Source of the DNA: Desulforamulus ferrireducens
GTDB lineage: Bacteria > Bacillota > Desulfotomaculia > Desulfotomaculales > Desulfotomaculaceae
NCBI RefSeq assembly: GCF_002005145.1
Contig: NZ_CP019698.1
Coordinates: forward strand, 1,550,001 to 1,614,000
Direction: 5' to 3'
DNA: 64,000 bases
Positions 36,978 through 46,462 of the stretch are shown here, one piece after another. A program made the position numbers and the translations under genes. Each line of letters opens with the position of its first letter. Position 1 is the stretch's first letter. The notes under the pieces were generated by a model, which saw only the letters and a program-made list of their open reading frames with translations, was not told the origin of the DNA and searched no databases.

Positions 36978-39344
36978 TTGCATTTGCTTTATTTTACTCT
37001 GCTAGTTCCTTTCATAATGGCCCTATTAGTTCCCTTACTTTATAAATATGTGCCTCGTATACATACTGGTTGGTTTGTGTTAGTGGTACCCATTGGAATA
37101 TTTTTATATATGATCGAACTTATCCCGATGATAGCAAAAGGAAAAATACTGGTTAGTTCAGTTCCTTGGATTCCTAGCTTAGGGATAAATTATAGCGTCT
37201 ATGTGGATGGCTTAGCTTTAATATTTGGTTTACTTATTTCTGGTATAGGAGCACTGGTAGTCCTATATTCCGTGTACTACATGTCCAAAAAGCGCGAAGC
37301 CTTGCATAACTTTTATGTTTATTTGTTAATATTTATGGGGGCCATGCTTGGAGTAGTATTTTCTGATAACATCATTGTTTTATACATGTTTTGGGAATTA
37401 ACCAGTATAGCATCTTTTTTATTAATAGCTTATTGGTACCAACGTAAACAATCTCGTTATGGGGCACAAAAATCTCTAGTTATTACGATATTTGGCGGAT
37501 TAGCACTGTTGGCAGGATTAATACTGTTGTCAGTCATGACAAATACCTATAGCATTAGGGAAATAATTACAGCAGATCTAAGGGGACACCAATTGTTTTT
37601 ACCTGCTATGTTATTAATCCTCATTGGTGCCTTTACAAAATCTGCCCAATTTCCCTTTCATATATGGCTGCCCGATGCCATGGAGGCTCCAACCCCGATT
37701 AGTGCCTATTTACATTCGGCCACTATGGTTAAAGCGGGTATATATTTGGTAGCTCGTTTCACTCCTGTGTTCGGTGGTACTATTGAATGGTTTTGGTTAG
37801 TTACAGGTACTGGAATTATAACATTGCTTTGGGGTTCTTTTTCGGCAGTTAAGCAAAATGACTTAAAGGCTATGCTGGCCTTTTCTACAATTAGCCAATT
37901 GGGCTTAATCATATGTCTGTTAGGTATAGGTTCCTCTCTCTACGTCACCACCGCAGTATTTGCGGCTTTGTTCCACTTAATCAACCATTCTACATTTAAA
38001 GGATGTTTGTTTATGGTGGTGGGGATTGTCGACCACGAAACTGGGACCCGTGATATTCGAAAATTAGGCGGTTTGATGAGCCTGATGCCGATAACCTTTA
38101 CTTTAATGATTATTGGTAGTTTTTCCATGGCCGGACTTCCACCCTTTAATGGTTTCCTTAGTAAGGAGTTATTTTTTACAGGTGTTTTAGAAGCGTCTAA
38201 GTTAAATATGTATTATTTGGATACATGGGGTATTGTATTACCTATCCTAGCTTGGATTGCCAGTATATTTACCTTTATATACAGCATGATTTTGGTGCTA
38301 AAGACATTTACCGGCAAATATAAGCTAAGTAAATACGAGATAAAAGTACATGAAGCTCCTTTAGGAATGCTAATCTCACCAATGTTTTTAGCGATATTGA
38401 TACTTTTGTTTTTCTTTTTCCCTAATACTATTGCTAATAATCTTCTTCAGCCAGCCATGAGTGCAATATTGCCAGGTCTATTAGATGGGGTTGGCATAGA
38501 AAATAATATTAAAATTTGGCATGGTTGGACAACAGAAGTGTTTATGACACTTGGGGTCGTAGTGGTGGGAATGCTATTGTATGCTTCCTTAAATAAGTGG
38601 TCATGGATATATGAGTATCTGCCGGCAAAAATGAGCTTTAATTATCTTTATGATCGAGGATTAGTTGGCATGGAAAAGCTTGCCTCCCAAATTACCAAGA
38701 AGTATATGACGGGAATTGTCCGTGACTATTTGCTTTATATATTTATTTTCTTTGTGCTGGTTGTCGGTGGTTCTCTGGTGTTATTAAATAACTTTACCTA
38801 TCATCCTGCCGATAATGGATCAGTTAGTGCTTATGAAGTTGTACTGATGTTGGTAATTATTGGTGCTGCAGTTTTAGTTATGTTGACTAAGTCTCGCTTA
38901 ACAGCAGTTATTGGATTAGGTGTTATCGGCTTTGTGGTAGCAATATTCTTTGTGATCTTTAGAGCACCTGATTTGGCTCTAACACAATTAGTGGTGGAGA
39001 CAGTAACGGTTGCTTTATTTATGCTATGTTTTTATCATCTTCCTGAACTGGGTAAAGAAACAGAGGGAGCTGGTTTTCGAACAGCAAACCTGATTGTTTC
39101 CTTAGGGGTAGGGATAGTGGTTACACTTGTGGCCATATCAGCCCAGAGTAATGCTTTGTTTGACTCTATTTCTTCTTTTTATGAAGATTCTTACCAGCTG
39201 GCAGGGGCTCGTAATATAGTTAATGCCATACTTGTAGATTTCAGAGGTTTTGATACAATGCTTGAGATATTGGTACTAACCATTGCCGGTTTTGGTGTCT
39301 ACTCCTTGATAAAACTGCCTTTGCATAGGAGGAATAATAGATGA
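36978..39344 (+). CDS. mrpA: Mrp Na+/H+ antiporter subunit A
   Basis: Largest subunit of the multi-protein Mrp antiporter, 788 residues, related to complex I subunit NuoL. The N-terminal proton-channel part has YMFWELTSIASFLLI, TKSAQFPFHIWLPDAMEAPTPISAYLHSATMVKAG and LAFSTISQLGLI. The C-terminal MrpA-specific region includes FRAPDLALTQLVVETVTVALF. The TTG start follows AAAGGGG by 11 bases; a second TTG two codons on is possible. First of seven genes packed with overlaps or a few bases between. The complex exchanges cytoplasmic Na+ for H+. Confidence 0.95.
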   Translation: MHLLYFTLLVPFIMALLVPLLYKYVPRIHTGWFVLVVPIGIFLYMIELIPMIAKGKILVSSVPWIPSLGINYSVYVDGLALIFGLLISGIGALVVLYSVYYMSKKREALHNFYVYLLIFMGAMLGVVFSDNIIVLYMFWELTSIASFLLIAYWYQRKQSRYGAQKSLVITIFGGLALLAGLILLSVMTNTYSIREIITADLRGHQLFLPAMLLILIGAFTKSAQFPFHIWLPDAMEAPTPISAYLHSATMVKAGIYLVARFTPVFGGTIEWFWLVTGTGIITLLWGSFSAVKQNDLKAMLAFSTISQLGLIICLLGIGSSLYVTTAVFAALFHLINHSTFKGCLFMVVGIVDHETGTRDIRKLGGLMSLMPITFTLMIIGSFSMAGLPPFNGFLSKELFFTGVLEASKLNMYYLDTWGIVLPILAWIASIFTFIYSMILVLKTFTGKYKLSKYEIKVHEAPLGMLISPMFLAILILLFFFFPNTIANNLLQPAMSAILPGLLDGVGIENNIKIWHGWTTEVFMTLGVVVVGMLLYASLNKWSWIYEYLPAKMSFNYLYDRGLVGMEKLASQITKKYMTGIVRDYLLYIFIFFVLVVGGSLVLLNNFTYHPADNGSVSAYEVVLMLVIIGAAVLVMLTKSRLTAVIGLGVIGFVVAIFFVIFRAPDLALTQLVVETVTVALFMLCFYHLPELGKETEGAGFRTANLIVSLGVGIVVTLVAISAQSNALFDSISSFYEDSYQLAGARNIVNAILVDFRGFDTMLEILVLTIAGFGVYSLIKLPLHRRNNR

Positions 39345-39763
39345 AGCCCAATGATGTGATTTTGCAAACGGTAACTAAAGTCGTTACTTTTATTATCCTT
39401 ACCTTTGCAGTTTATTTATTCTTGGCTGGGCACCATGAACCAGGTGGGGGGTTCATTGGTGGTCTAGTTATTACCTCCGGGTTAACACTTCTTTATCTTG
39501 CCTTTGATATTGAATCAGTGCGTCAAGGGGTTCCTGTGGACTTTAAAATTGTTGCCGCCGTAGGGGTGTTTATTGCAGTTGCAACCGGTATGGGATCTTT
39601 ATTATTTGATAGTCCATTTCTGAGCCAAACCTATGGTTATTACAACCTACCTATCTTTGGTGAGACTGAGTTGGCAACGGCGGTATTATTTGATTTAGGC
39701 GTAGCTCTAGCGGTTGTCGGAACAGGGGTTACCATAATTCTAAGTATAAGTGGGGATGCCTAG
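39341..39763 (+). CDS. mrpB: Mrp antiporter subunit B
   Basis: A 140-residue membrane protein with four hydrophobic segments. The MnhB signature GHHEPGGGFIGGLVITSGLTLLYL is near residue 29. The ATG overlaps the mrpA stop by 4 bp after AGGAGG, so translation is coupled. Confidence 0.94.
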   Translation: MKPNDVILQTVTKVVTFIILTFAVYLFLAGHHEPGGGFIGGLVITSGLTLLYLAFDIESVRQGVPVDFKIVAAVGVFIAVATGMGSLLFDSPFLSQTYGYYNLPIFGETELATAVLFDLGVALAVVGTGVTIILSISGDA

Positions 39764-39765
39764 AT

Positions 39766-40104
39766 ATGGAAACTTTAATGGCTATACTAATTGGCGTATT
39801 ATTTACTGTGGGAGTTTATTTGCTGTTATCTAAAAATTTCTTAAGAATTATCCTGGGCACCTCAATTTTAGCCCATGGAACCCATCTCTTGATAATTACC
39901 ATGGGAGGACTAAAAAAAGGCATGCCTCCTATAATCAGTGGTAAGAATGTAGCCTATACTGATCCCTTACCACAAGCGCTTATTCTAACTGCCATCGTGA
40001 TTAATTTTGCTGTGACAGCGCTTTTTTTGGTATTGGCCTACCGAAGTTATCAAGAACTAGGTACTGACAACATTGAGAAAATAAGGAGTATTGCGGATGA
40101 ATAA
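39766..40104 (+). CDS. mrpC: Mrp antiporter subunit C
   Basis: A 112-residue NuoK-like subunit with three helices. LILTAIVINFAVTALFLVLAYR near the C-terminus matches the conserved third helix, and SILAHGTHLLIITMGG the second. It starts 2 bp after mrpB and overlaps mrpD by 8 bp. Confidence 0.94.
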   Translation: METLMAILIGVLFTVGVYLLLSKNFLRIILGTSILAHGTHLLIITMGGLKKGMPPIISGKNVAYTDPLPQALILTAIVINFAVTALFLVLAYRSYQELGTDNIEKIRSIADE

Positions 40105-41578
40105 CCTAGTGATTTTACCATTACTTATTCCACTATTAGCAGGAATTATCTTGGTAATCTTTAGGCAGAACATCCTGCTACAAAGATGGTTAAGTATGGT
40201 GGCTATTTTATCCACCGGAGGAGTTGCCTCCTATCTGTTACAGATGGTTTCTGATTATGGAATCCAAACACTGGCGATAGGAGGGTGGGAGGCGCCCTTT
40301 GGGATTATTTTTGTGCTAGATATGTTTGCGGGGCTACTTATTCTAACCACCAGTATTGTAAGCTTAGGGTGTATATTATATGCCTTTAACTCAATTGGCT
40401 CAGAGAGGGAGCAATTTTATTTTTATCCCTTTATGCTGTTCCTAATTACCGGAGTTAATGGTTCCTTTTTGACCGGGGACATATTTAACCTTTTCGTATG
40501 CTTTGAGGTTATGCTAATTTCTTCCTATGTTTTAATCTCATTAGGGGGAACTAAGGTACAACTTAGGCAATCAATTAAATATATAGTAATTAATATTATG
40601 TCATCAACCATGTTTCTTTTAGGAATTGCCTACCTGTATGCCATTACAGGCACTTTAAACCTGGCTCACCTATCTGTTCGTATTGCTGAAGTGGGGCAAG
40701 AGGGCATGTTAACTACAGTGGCTATTTTATTTCTAACTGTTTTCAGTTTGAAAGCAGCCCTGTTTCTTTATTTTTGGCTGCCAGGATCCTACGGGGCTCC
40801 TCCCACTGCCATTGGAGCAATATTTGGTGCGTTGTTGACGAAGGTTGGAGTTTATGCCCTGTTTCGCATGTTTACCTTGATTTTTTATCACCAACCAGAG
40901 ATAACACACATGTTACTGGGGATGATGGCTGCTATTACCATGATTTTAGGGGGGCTCGGGGCAATCTGCCATTGGGATATTAGAAAAATAATAGCATATA
41001 ATGTGATTATTGCCGTTGGTTTTATTGTCTCAGGATTAGCTGTATTTACAGCTACGGCTGTTACAGGGGGTATTTATTATTTAATACATGACATGATTGG
41101 CAAAGCGCTTCTTTTCCTGTTAGGCGGGACAATAATTGGCATTACTGGCACCGGTAAACTAAAGGAGATGAGTGGGCTTATAAGGAACCATCCACTTTTG
41201 GGCTGGATGTTCTTTATTACTGTACTGGCCTTAGCGGGTATACCACCATTAAGTGGTTTTATTGGCAAAGTACTGGTAATCAAGGGCACAATGGAAATGG
41301 AGTTTTACTGGCTAACAGTGGTAGGTTTATTGTCAAGTTTAATGGTTTTATATTCTGTTATGAAGATCTTCATCAATGTTTTTTGGGGAGAGACTTATTT
41401 AAGTAAGGATAAAGAAAAAGGAACTACTTATGGCTTGCTATTTCCCTGTGTTCTACTGACAACGGTGAGTATTGCTCTAGGATTAGGGGTTGAGGGGATT
41501 ACTTGTTATATTGAACAAGCTGCAAATGGTTTAATGAACCCGGATATTTACATTAAAGCAGTACTCAAGAGCATCTAA
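40097..41578 (+). CDS. mrpD: Mrp antiporter subunit D
   Basis: A 493-residue NuoM/N-like membrane subunit. Motifs: DIFNLFVCFEVMLISSYVLI with the essential Glu, then a Lys-bearing helix (TVFSLKAALFLYFWLPGSYGAPPTAIGAIFG), and FITVLALAGIPPLSGFIGKVLV. The ATG at 40097 is preferred: AAGGAG lies 10 bases upstream. It overlaps the mrpC 3' end by 8 bp. Confidence 0.94.
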   Translation: MNNLVILPLLIPLLAGIILVIFRQNILLQRWLSMVAILSTGGVASYLLQMVSDYGIQTLAIGGWEAPFGIIFVLDMFAGLLILTTSIVSLGCILYAFNSIGSEREQFYFYPFMLFLITGVNGSFLTGDIFNLFVCFEVMLISSYVLISLGGTKVQLRQSIKYIVINIMSSTMFLLGIAYLYAITGTLNLAHLSVRIAEVGQEGMLTTVAILFLTVFSLKAALFLYFWLPGSYGAPPTAIGAIFGALLTKVGVYALFRMFTLIFYHQPEITHMLLGMMAAITMILGGLGAICHWDIRKIIAYNVIIAVGFIVSGLAVFTATAVTGGIYYLIHDMIGKALLFLLGGTIIGITGTGKLKEMSGLIRNHPLLGWMFFITVLALAGIPPLSGFIGKVLVIKGTMEMEFYWLTVVGLLSSLMVLYSVMKIFINVFWGETYLSKDKEKGTTYGLLFPCVLLTTVSIALGLGVEGITCYIEQAANGLMNPDIYIKAVLKSI

Positions 41579-41608
41579 GATGCTTATTAGATAGAGAGGG
41601 TGATCACC

Positions 41609-42085
41609 TTGCCTAGCCAGGTTCTCTTGAATTTGTTTATTGCATTTTTATGGATGTTTCTTCAAGATGAGTGGAGATTTTTAACTTTTTTGAGCGGTTA
41701 TTTGGTTGGGCTGGCTTTAATTTTTCTTATGCGTAGATTCTTTACTTCAGTATTTTACGTTACAAGATTAACTGCCTTGATTAAGCTGATAATAATATTT
41801 ATTAAAGAGTTAGTATTATCTAGTATTTTGGTTATCAAGCAAATACTGCGTCCCAAATTATACATTACGCCTGGTATATTTAAGCTAAAGACAGAACTAA
41901 GAGGAAATTGGGAAATTACTACTTTAATGCTATTATTGACATTAACACCCGGTTCTGTGGTGATGGAGGTAGTACCAGAAGATAATCTATGCTATATTCA
42001 TGTGATGGACGTCCCTGAATCTAGGGATGCTGTGATAAGTGCTACAAAAACCTTTGAAAAAGCCATTATGGAGGTTACTCGCTGA
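41609..42085 (+). CDS. mrpE: Mrp antiporter subunit E
   Basis: A 158-residue MnhE family subunit with two or three N-terminal helices and a cytoplasmic C-terminal domain carrying LLTLTPGSVVMEV, the most conserved stretch. The TTG at 41609 follows GAGGGTGATCACC, a classic ribosome site; the GTG at 41600 sits within it. The stop overlaps mrpF by one base. Confidence 0.92.
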   Translation: MPSQVLLNLFIAFLWMFLQDEWRFLTFLSGYLVGLALIFLMRRFFTSVFYVTRLTALIKLIIIFIKELVLSSILVIKQILRPKLYITPGIFKLKTELRGNWEITTLMLLLTLTPGSVVMEVVPEDNLCYIHVMDVPESRDAVISATKTFEKAIMEVTR

Positions 42086-42369
42086 TGTTTGAAGGGATTC
42101 TTCTTATATGTTTGTTCTTTTTGTCTGTTTCGATCTTGGTGGGTTTATACCGGGTTATCAAAGGACCTTCCATGCCTGATCGGGTTATGGCCCTGGACAC
42201 CATAGGAATTAACATCATTGCCGGGGTAGCTATTTTTTCTATTTTGCTAAATACCCAGGATTATTTTGATATTATTTTATTAATTGGTATTCTATCCTTT
42301 ATCGGTACGATCTCCTTTTCCAAATTTATTGAAAGGGGATATATTATTGAGTATAAGCGTGATTATTAA
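42085..42369 (+). CDS. mrpF: Mrp antiporter subunit F
   Basis: A 94-residue, three-helix subunit with the conserved YRVIKGPSMPDRVMALDTIG near residue 22. TGATG coupling to mrpE. It overlaps mrpG by 23 bp. Confidence 0.93.
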   Translation: MFEGILLICLFFLSVSILVGLYRVIKGPSMPDRVMALDTIGINIIAGVAIFSILLNTQDYFDIILLIGILSFIGTISFSKFIERGYIIEYKRDY

Positions 42370-42736
42370 AATTATTGTAACAGTGCTAATCCTCACAGGC
42401 ACCGTGTTAAGTATATTAAGTGCCTATGGCATTTTGCGCTTGCCAGATGTATATACCCGTACCCATGCGGCCACTAAAAGTACCACTTTGGGGGTTCTCT
42501 GTACCTTATTAGGAACTTTTCTTTATTTCTGGTATACACAGGGTATGGTTAGTATACGCCTCATATTAGGTATATTTTTCGTATTTATAACAGCGCCGGT
42601 GGCTGGGCATTTAATATGCCGGGCAGCATATCGTTCTGGTGTAAAATTGGCGCCAGAAAGTATCCAGGATGACCTGAAGGAATTAGTTGATCAAGAGCAA
42701 AATGAAAAGCGGAAGTCTGATGGGCAGAATAATTAA
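42347..42736 (+). CDS. mrpG: Mrp antiporter subunit G
   Basis: A 129-residue, three-helix subunit with the MnhG signature YGILRLPDVYTRTHAATKSTTLG and FFVFITAPVAGHLICRAAY. The TTG at 42347 lies about 8 bases after AAAGGGGA, within the mrpF reading frame; the frame extends to 42284 without a supported start. It completes the seven-gene operon. Confidence 0.92.
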   Translation: MSISVIIKIIVTVLILTGTVLSILSAYGILRLPDVYTRTHAATKSTTLGVLCTLLGTFLYFWYTQGMVSIRLILGIFFVFITAPVAGHLICRAAYRSGVKLAPESIQDDLKELVDQEQNEKRKSDGQNN

Positions 42737-42807
42737 AAATCACTTGTTATAGAGCCCCTGGAATGATAACATTTTATTGCGCCAAGTAATACTGTACTTG
42801 CTTCAAT

Positions 42808-42839
42808 AAACCTTATCTTTATTGGGATAGGGTTTTTAA
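42808..42839 (+). terminator. Terminator of the mrp operon
   Basis: AAACCTTATC (42808-42817) pairs with GATAGGGTTT (42826-42835) with one wobble, followed by TTTAAT. It lies about 70 bp after mrpG and 23 bp before the pyrophosphatase start. Confidence 0.75.
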
Positions 42840-42861
42840 TATTTAAATAGAGGAGAGAGAA

Positions 42862-44481
42862 ATGACAGCCTTAGTATTTGGACATAAGAACCCTGACACT
42901 GATTCAGTTACATCTTCCATCGCCTTTTCCAACTTAAAAAATATGCTCGGTTACAATACAAAGCCCTGTATTCTCGGATGTATTAGTAAGGAAAGTAAGT
43001 TTGTACTGGATTACTTTAAGGTGCCGGTACCTTTAGAAATAAAAAATGTAAAAACCCAAGTAAGGGATTTAAATTATGATGTTGTGCCTGGTATCAAGCC
43101 CGATGTCTCGATATTATCTGCCTATAATTTAATGGAAAGACTTAATTTGAAAACACTTCCCATCGTTAACGAGCATAACCGCCTATTGGGCATTATTACT
43201 ATGAAAGACATCGCTATGGAATTGATTACAGGTGACTTTTATAGGCTACATACCTCCATAACAAATATTATTAATGATTTGCAAGGAAATTTACTGGTTA
43301 ATAATATAACAGATAAAACACTGGATGGCAGAATATCGGTAATTGCTTATTACCATAAAACGATCCTCGGCTCAATTGGTCAGGATGACATTATTATTGT
43401 AGGTGACCGTTATGACATTATAGAATATGCCTTAAGCACATCCGTCAAGGCAATCATTCTTACCAATGTAACTGATTTACCTCAAAAATATATAGATATG
43501 GCTGAGGAAAAAAACATCCCTATTATTTCAGTTGGCTTGGATACCTATACAACTGCTAAGTTAATTAGTCAGTGTAATTATGTTTCTTCCATTATGAAGC
43601 AAAAAGGGATTGTCAAGTTTAACGAAAACCAGTATTTAGATGAGATTAAAGAAGAGATGATGGCAACTCAATATAGAAATTACCCGGTAGTTAAAGAGGA
43701 TAATATTTTATTGGGTTTTATTAATAAAAAACACATTATATCCCCGGGCAAGAAGAAGGTGCTCTTGGTAGACCATAACGAGTATGCCCAAAGTGCCGAT
43801 GGCTTGGCAGAGGCAGAGATTTTAGAAATTGTTGATCACCATAAAATTGGCGACATAGCCACCTCCGTGCCCATAGCCTTTAGAAATATGCCTGTGGGTA
43901 GTACTTGTACCATTATTTTCGAAATGTATAGGGAAAATAATATTGACTTAACTTGGGAAATGGCAGGGTTGCTTTTATCTGGCATAATTTCGGATACCCT
44001 ATTGTTTAAATCACCTACTACCACGGAAAGGGACCGCTTAGCTGTCCATAGTTTAAACTCTATTTTAGGCCTGGATTTAGAACAATTTGCCATGGAAATG
44101 TTTAAGGTCGGTACCTCATTAGAGGGTAGTTCCGTTGAAGAAATTTTCTATAAGGATTTTAAGGAATTTAGCCTGGAAGAATATAAGATGGGGATATCTC
44201 AGGTATTTACCCTTGATATTGAGGATGTTTTTAATAGGGAAAGACAATTTACCGAATTTGTGTCAGAAACCCACAGGAATAAAGGGTATTTCTTAACTCT
44301 CTTGGTAGTCACCGATATACTAAAAGAGGGTTCCTATCTACTGTATATGACAGAAAACAATAGTTTGATCTCCACTGCCTTTCAGGTTAGCTCCCAACAG
44401 GGGGTATTTGTGCCAGGTTTAGTTTCCAGAAAAAAACAAGTCGTTCCCAGACTTTTGGAAGCCTATAACATGATTCGCTAA
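42862..44481 (+). CDS. Manganese-dependent inorganic pyrophosphatase with CBS and DRTGG domains
   Basis: Family II pyrophosphatase (DHH superfamily), 539 residues, splitting pyrophosphate to drive biosynthesis. The catalytic start GHKNPDTDS has His8, Asp12 and Asp14 as metal ligands; the DHH motif is at 325-327 (VDHHKIGD). A regulatory insert of about 250 residues lies between the first motif and the DHH: CBS domain, DRTGG-like domain, CBS domain. Such CBS inserts bind AMP or ADP (inhibitory), ATP or diadenosine polyphosphates in characterised clostridial enzymes. The C-terminal DHHA2 domain contains SRKKQ, a substrate-binding motif. It has its own position after the mrp terminator with GGAGAGAG before the ATG. 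Confidence 0.94.
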   Translation: MTALVFGHKNPDTDSVTSSIAFSNLKNMLGYNTKPCILGCISKESKFVLDYFKVPVPLEIKNVKTQVRDLNYDVVPGIKPDVSILSAYNLMERLNLKTLPIVNEHNRLLGIITMKDIAMELITGDFYRLHTSITNIINDLQGNLLVNNITDKTLDGRISVIAYYHKTILGSIGQDDIIIVGDRYDIIEYALSTSVKAIILTNVTDLPQKYIDMAEEKNIPIISVGLDTYTTAKLISQCNYVSSIMKQKGIVKFNENQYLDEIKEEMMATQYRNYPVVKEDNILLGFINKKHIISPGKKKVLLVDHNEYAQSADGLAEAEILEIVDHHKIGDIATSVPIAFRNMPVGSTCTIIFEMYRENNIDLTWEMAGLLLSGIISDTLLFKSPTTTERDRLAVHSLNSILGLDLEQFAMEMFKVGTSLEGSSVEEIFYKDFKEFSLEEYKMGISQVFTLDIEDVFNRERQFTEFVSETHRNKGYFLTLLVVTDILKEGSYLLYMTENNSLISTAFQVSSQQGVFVPGLVSRKKQVVPRLLEAYNMIR

Positions 44482-44570
44482 CAGAAAGGGGAGTGGCGCG
44501 TAACTTCAGTCATGTGACACTCCCATACTTGTCTTCATCTTTTGGTCCTTAGGCCCTTTTGCCGTTAGCT

Positions 44571-44605
44571 ATCGGCCATCGGCCATCAGCCGTCGGCCTT
44601 CGGCT
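44571..44605 (+). repeat. GGCC heptad block, left of a gene-free gap
   Basis: Five in-phase 7-nt units (ATCGGCC, ATCGGCC, ATCAGCC, GTCGGCC, TTCGGCT). The 20 bases before it look like decayed units. Confidence 0.82.
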
Positions 44606-44766
44606 TGGTTGGATTAAACATGGTACTCGTAATACATTCCCATGGAGAAGGGATTATAAGAGCCTCTCCGCTGAGAGGGGGCTGGCCGCGAAGGGGTGAG
44701 TTAGGCAGGGTTTTTGCCCACTCCTCTGGCGGTTACGCCACCACCTATACGATAGGGAGGTTCTTA
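44606..44766 (+). other. Gene-free segment between two GGCC heptad blocks
   Basis: About 160 nt with a small CCTCTC/GAGAGG hairpin (near 44654). An open frame crosses it (44605-44811), but its right part is translated repeat and I see no family resemblance, so I do not call a gene. The whole gap 44482-44868 otherwise holds nothing recognisable. Confidence 0.5.
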
Positions 44767-44815
44767 AAAGGCCAATGGCCAAAGGCTAAAGGCCAAAAGC
44801 CAATGGCCTAAGGCC
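44767..44815 (+). repeat. GGCC heptad block, right of the gap
   Basis: Seven perfect-phase 7-nt units (AAAGGCC, AATGGCC, AAAGGCT, AAAGGCC, AAAAGCC, AATGGCC, TAAGGCC). It can pair imperfectly with the block at 44571-44605. Confidence 0.85.
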
Positions 44816-44868
44816 AATCCTTTAAAGCCGAAACGGCCAGTTGCACCTCATTGACTAATTGCGCAAAT

Positions 44869-45540
44869 TTAGTTTAGATAGGAGTCCACCTGTTTTTCAA
44901 TGGTTTGGATTTCTTCTTCTGTTAAGGGCCTATTGAGAAAATCTACCAAAGCTTTCACAGAGGCCCCAATGGCAATACGTCTAACGTCTACATCCACTTT
45001 CTTTTCTACCGGCGCAGTGGCAGTAGTATATTTTGCTGATGGTAAGCCGGGGCTTAGATTAGCAGCCATCTTATCTAGTTCAGCAAGTGGGTCATAAGAA
45101 AGCTGCTCTCGCTCATTATCATCATGGTAAGAAGCAGAGTGATCTGCCAAGGGTTTATCTGACCAGGGTAGATCATTGGTTTGAGGTGCCGCAGTATTAC
45201 CTGTATTAATATTAGAGAAAGTTTCTTCCATCTCTAAAATAGGTGCGCTGGCAAGCTCGTTCTTTTTTTGTTCTCTTTTCACCCGAGCCCTTTCTTTTTT
45301 TAAAATATAGTCAGCAAAGGCCTGAGATATTTCTTCCTCTAACTGGAAAAGCTCTGCTTTATGTTGTTCAAGAAAGATATGATTTTCAGGATTGCATTTT
45401 TCAACTATTTCTATGAACTCTAACTGGTTAGCTATTAAAGCCTGCAAAGAGGGAGATACTTTAATCTTTACCCGAGCTAAATCCTTATCATACTGGTGTC
45501 CGGATGGTGATAATGCAACTTCTAAATTGTTTTTTGCCAT
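44869..45540 (-). CDS. Hypothetical protein, charged, cytoplasmic
   Basis: A 223-residue protein without a family I recognise. No signal peptide or membrane helix. Residues about 25-95 look helical and charged (QLEFIEIVEKCNPENHIFLE, then EEEISQAFADYILKKERARV). A low-complexity middle (about 100-165) is rich in Asn, Asp, Ser and Pro, and a compact C-terminal part ends LNRPLTEEEIQTIEKQVDSYL. The ATG at 45540 has AGGAGTG 6 bases upstream. It is divergent from the YkgJ-type gene and borders the GGCC repeat gap. Confidence 0.7.
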   Translation of the reverse strand: MAKNNLEVALSPSGHQYDKDLARVKIKVSPSLQALIANQLEFIEIVEKCNPENHIFLEQHKAELFQLEEEISQAFADYILKKERARVKREQKKNELASAPILEMEETFSNINTGNTAAPQTNDLPWSDKPLADHSASYHDDNEREQLSYDPLAELDKMAANLSPGLPSAKYTTATAPVEKKVDVDVRRIAIGASVKALVDFLNRPLTEEEIQTIEKQVDSYLN

Positions 45541-45705
45541 GAAATTCACTCCTAAATCTGTCTTATGAACAATAAATATTATATCAATTTACCAGATAAA
45601 TACAATGAAATTAGATTTAAGCAGTAGCTTATCTAATGATGATAACTTTTAAATTAATCTCATGTTATAATATTAGCTAGAGAATAAAATCACAAGGAGT
45701 TATAT

Positions 45706-46428
45706 ATGACAAATTTAAAACTAAAAGATACCTTTAGATTTTCCTGTCATGATGGACTGGCCTGTTTCAAACAATGCTGTAGGGACATCAATATATTTCT
45801 TACCCCCTATGATGTGATAAGGATGAAAGGTAAATTAGGTCTGTCATCCGGGGAGTTTTTAGCCCAATACACCCATGTTTTAAGAGCCCCGGGGTCAGGA
45901 TTTCCGGTGGTAATTTTAAAAATGCGGGAGGATAATTTGGTTTGTCCTTTTATTACTGATTATGGCTGCCAAATTTATGATGTGCGACCCTGGTCATGCC
46001 GTATGGCGCCAGTGGAAGTGCGAGGAGATGGCCTATATGGCATAGCTTTTGAAAGTTCCCACTGCCATGGTCTTAAAGAAAGCAAGGAATGGACAGTGGA
46101 GGAGTGGATGAGTAATCAAGGTCTAAGTGATTACAATGAACCGGAGGAATTATTTGGACAAATCCCTCTGCAAATAAAACCCTCGGGCAACCCCAGCTTA
46201 GATAAGGTTGTCATGGACATGATCTTAATCGGTTGTTATGATATTGATCGCTTTAGGAGCCTTATAAAGGATCATCCTATATCTGAACAATCTCCAGAAG
46301 AGTTGCTGACAGCGCTGGATGATGATGTGGCCTTAATGAAATTTGCCTTTAGTTGGTTACCTGGTCAGCTAAATGATAAAAATAAGATAGTAGAACTCAA
46401 GCAAATCCTTAGTAAAGGGACAAAATAG
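45706..46428 (+). CDS. YkgJ-type cysteine cluster protein (UPF0153/CxxCxxCC family)
   Basis: A 240-residue protein with the Zn/Fe-binding cysteine cluster of the YkgJ family: Cys14, Cys20, Cys24 and Cys25 (CHDGLACFKQCC), then CPFITDYGCQIYDVRPWSCR further on, which completes the usual CxIYxxRPxxCR signature. The C-terminal 120 residues are less conserved. The cluster type and the function are not established. AAGGAG precedes the ATG. Convergent with the first hydrogenase operon, separated by a terminator. Confidence 0.87.
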   Translation: MTNLKLKDTFRFSCHDGLACFKQCCRDINIFLTPYDVIRMKGKLGLSSGEFLAQYTHVLRAPGSGFPVVILKMREDNLVCPFITDYGCQIYDVRPWSCRMAPVEVRGDGLYGIAFESSHCHGLKESKEWTVEEWMSNQGLSDYNEPEELFGQIPLQIKPSGNPSLDKVVMDMILIGCYDIDRFRSLIKDHPISEQSPEELLTALDDDVALMKFAFSWLPGQLNDKNKIVELKQILSKGTK

Positions 46429-46431
46429 AAA

Positions 46432-46460
46432 GAGGGCTTGCAAAATGCAAGCCCTCAATT
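46432..46460. terminator. Bidirectional terminator between ykgJ-type gene and hydA1
   Basis: GAGGGCTTGCA (46432-46442) and TGCAAGCCCTC (46446-46456) form a perfect 11-bp stem with an AAA loop, flanked by A-rich and T-rich sides. It serves both convergent genes. Confidence 0.85.
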
Positions 46461-46462
46461 TA

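Noticed and set aside
44605-44811. 68-codon frame between the GGCC arrays
   Set aside because: Its end is translated repeat (GQWPKAKGQKPMA), there is no good ribosome site and no family resemblance.
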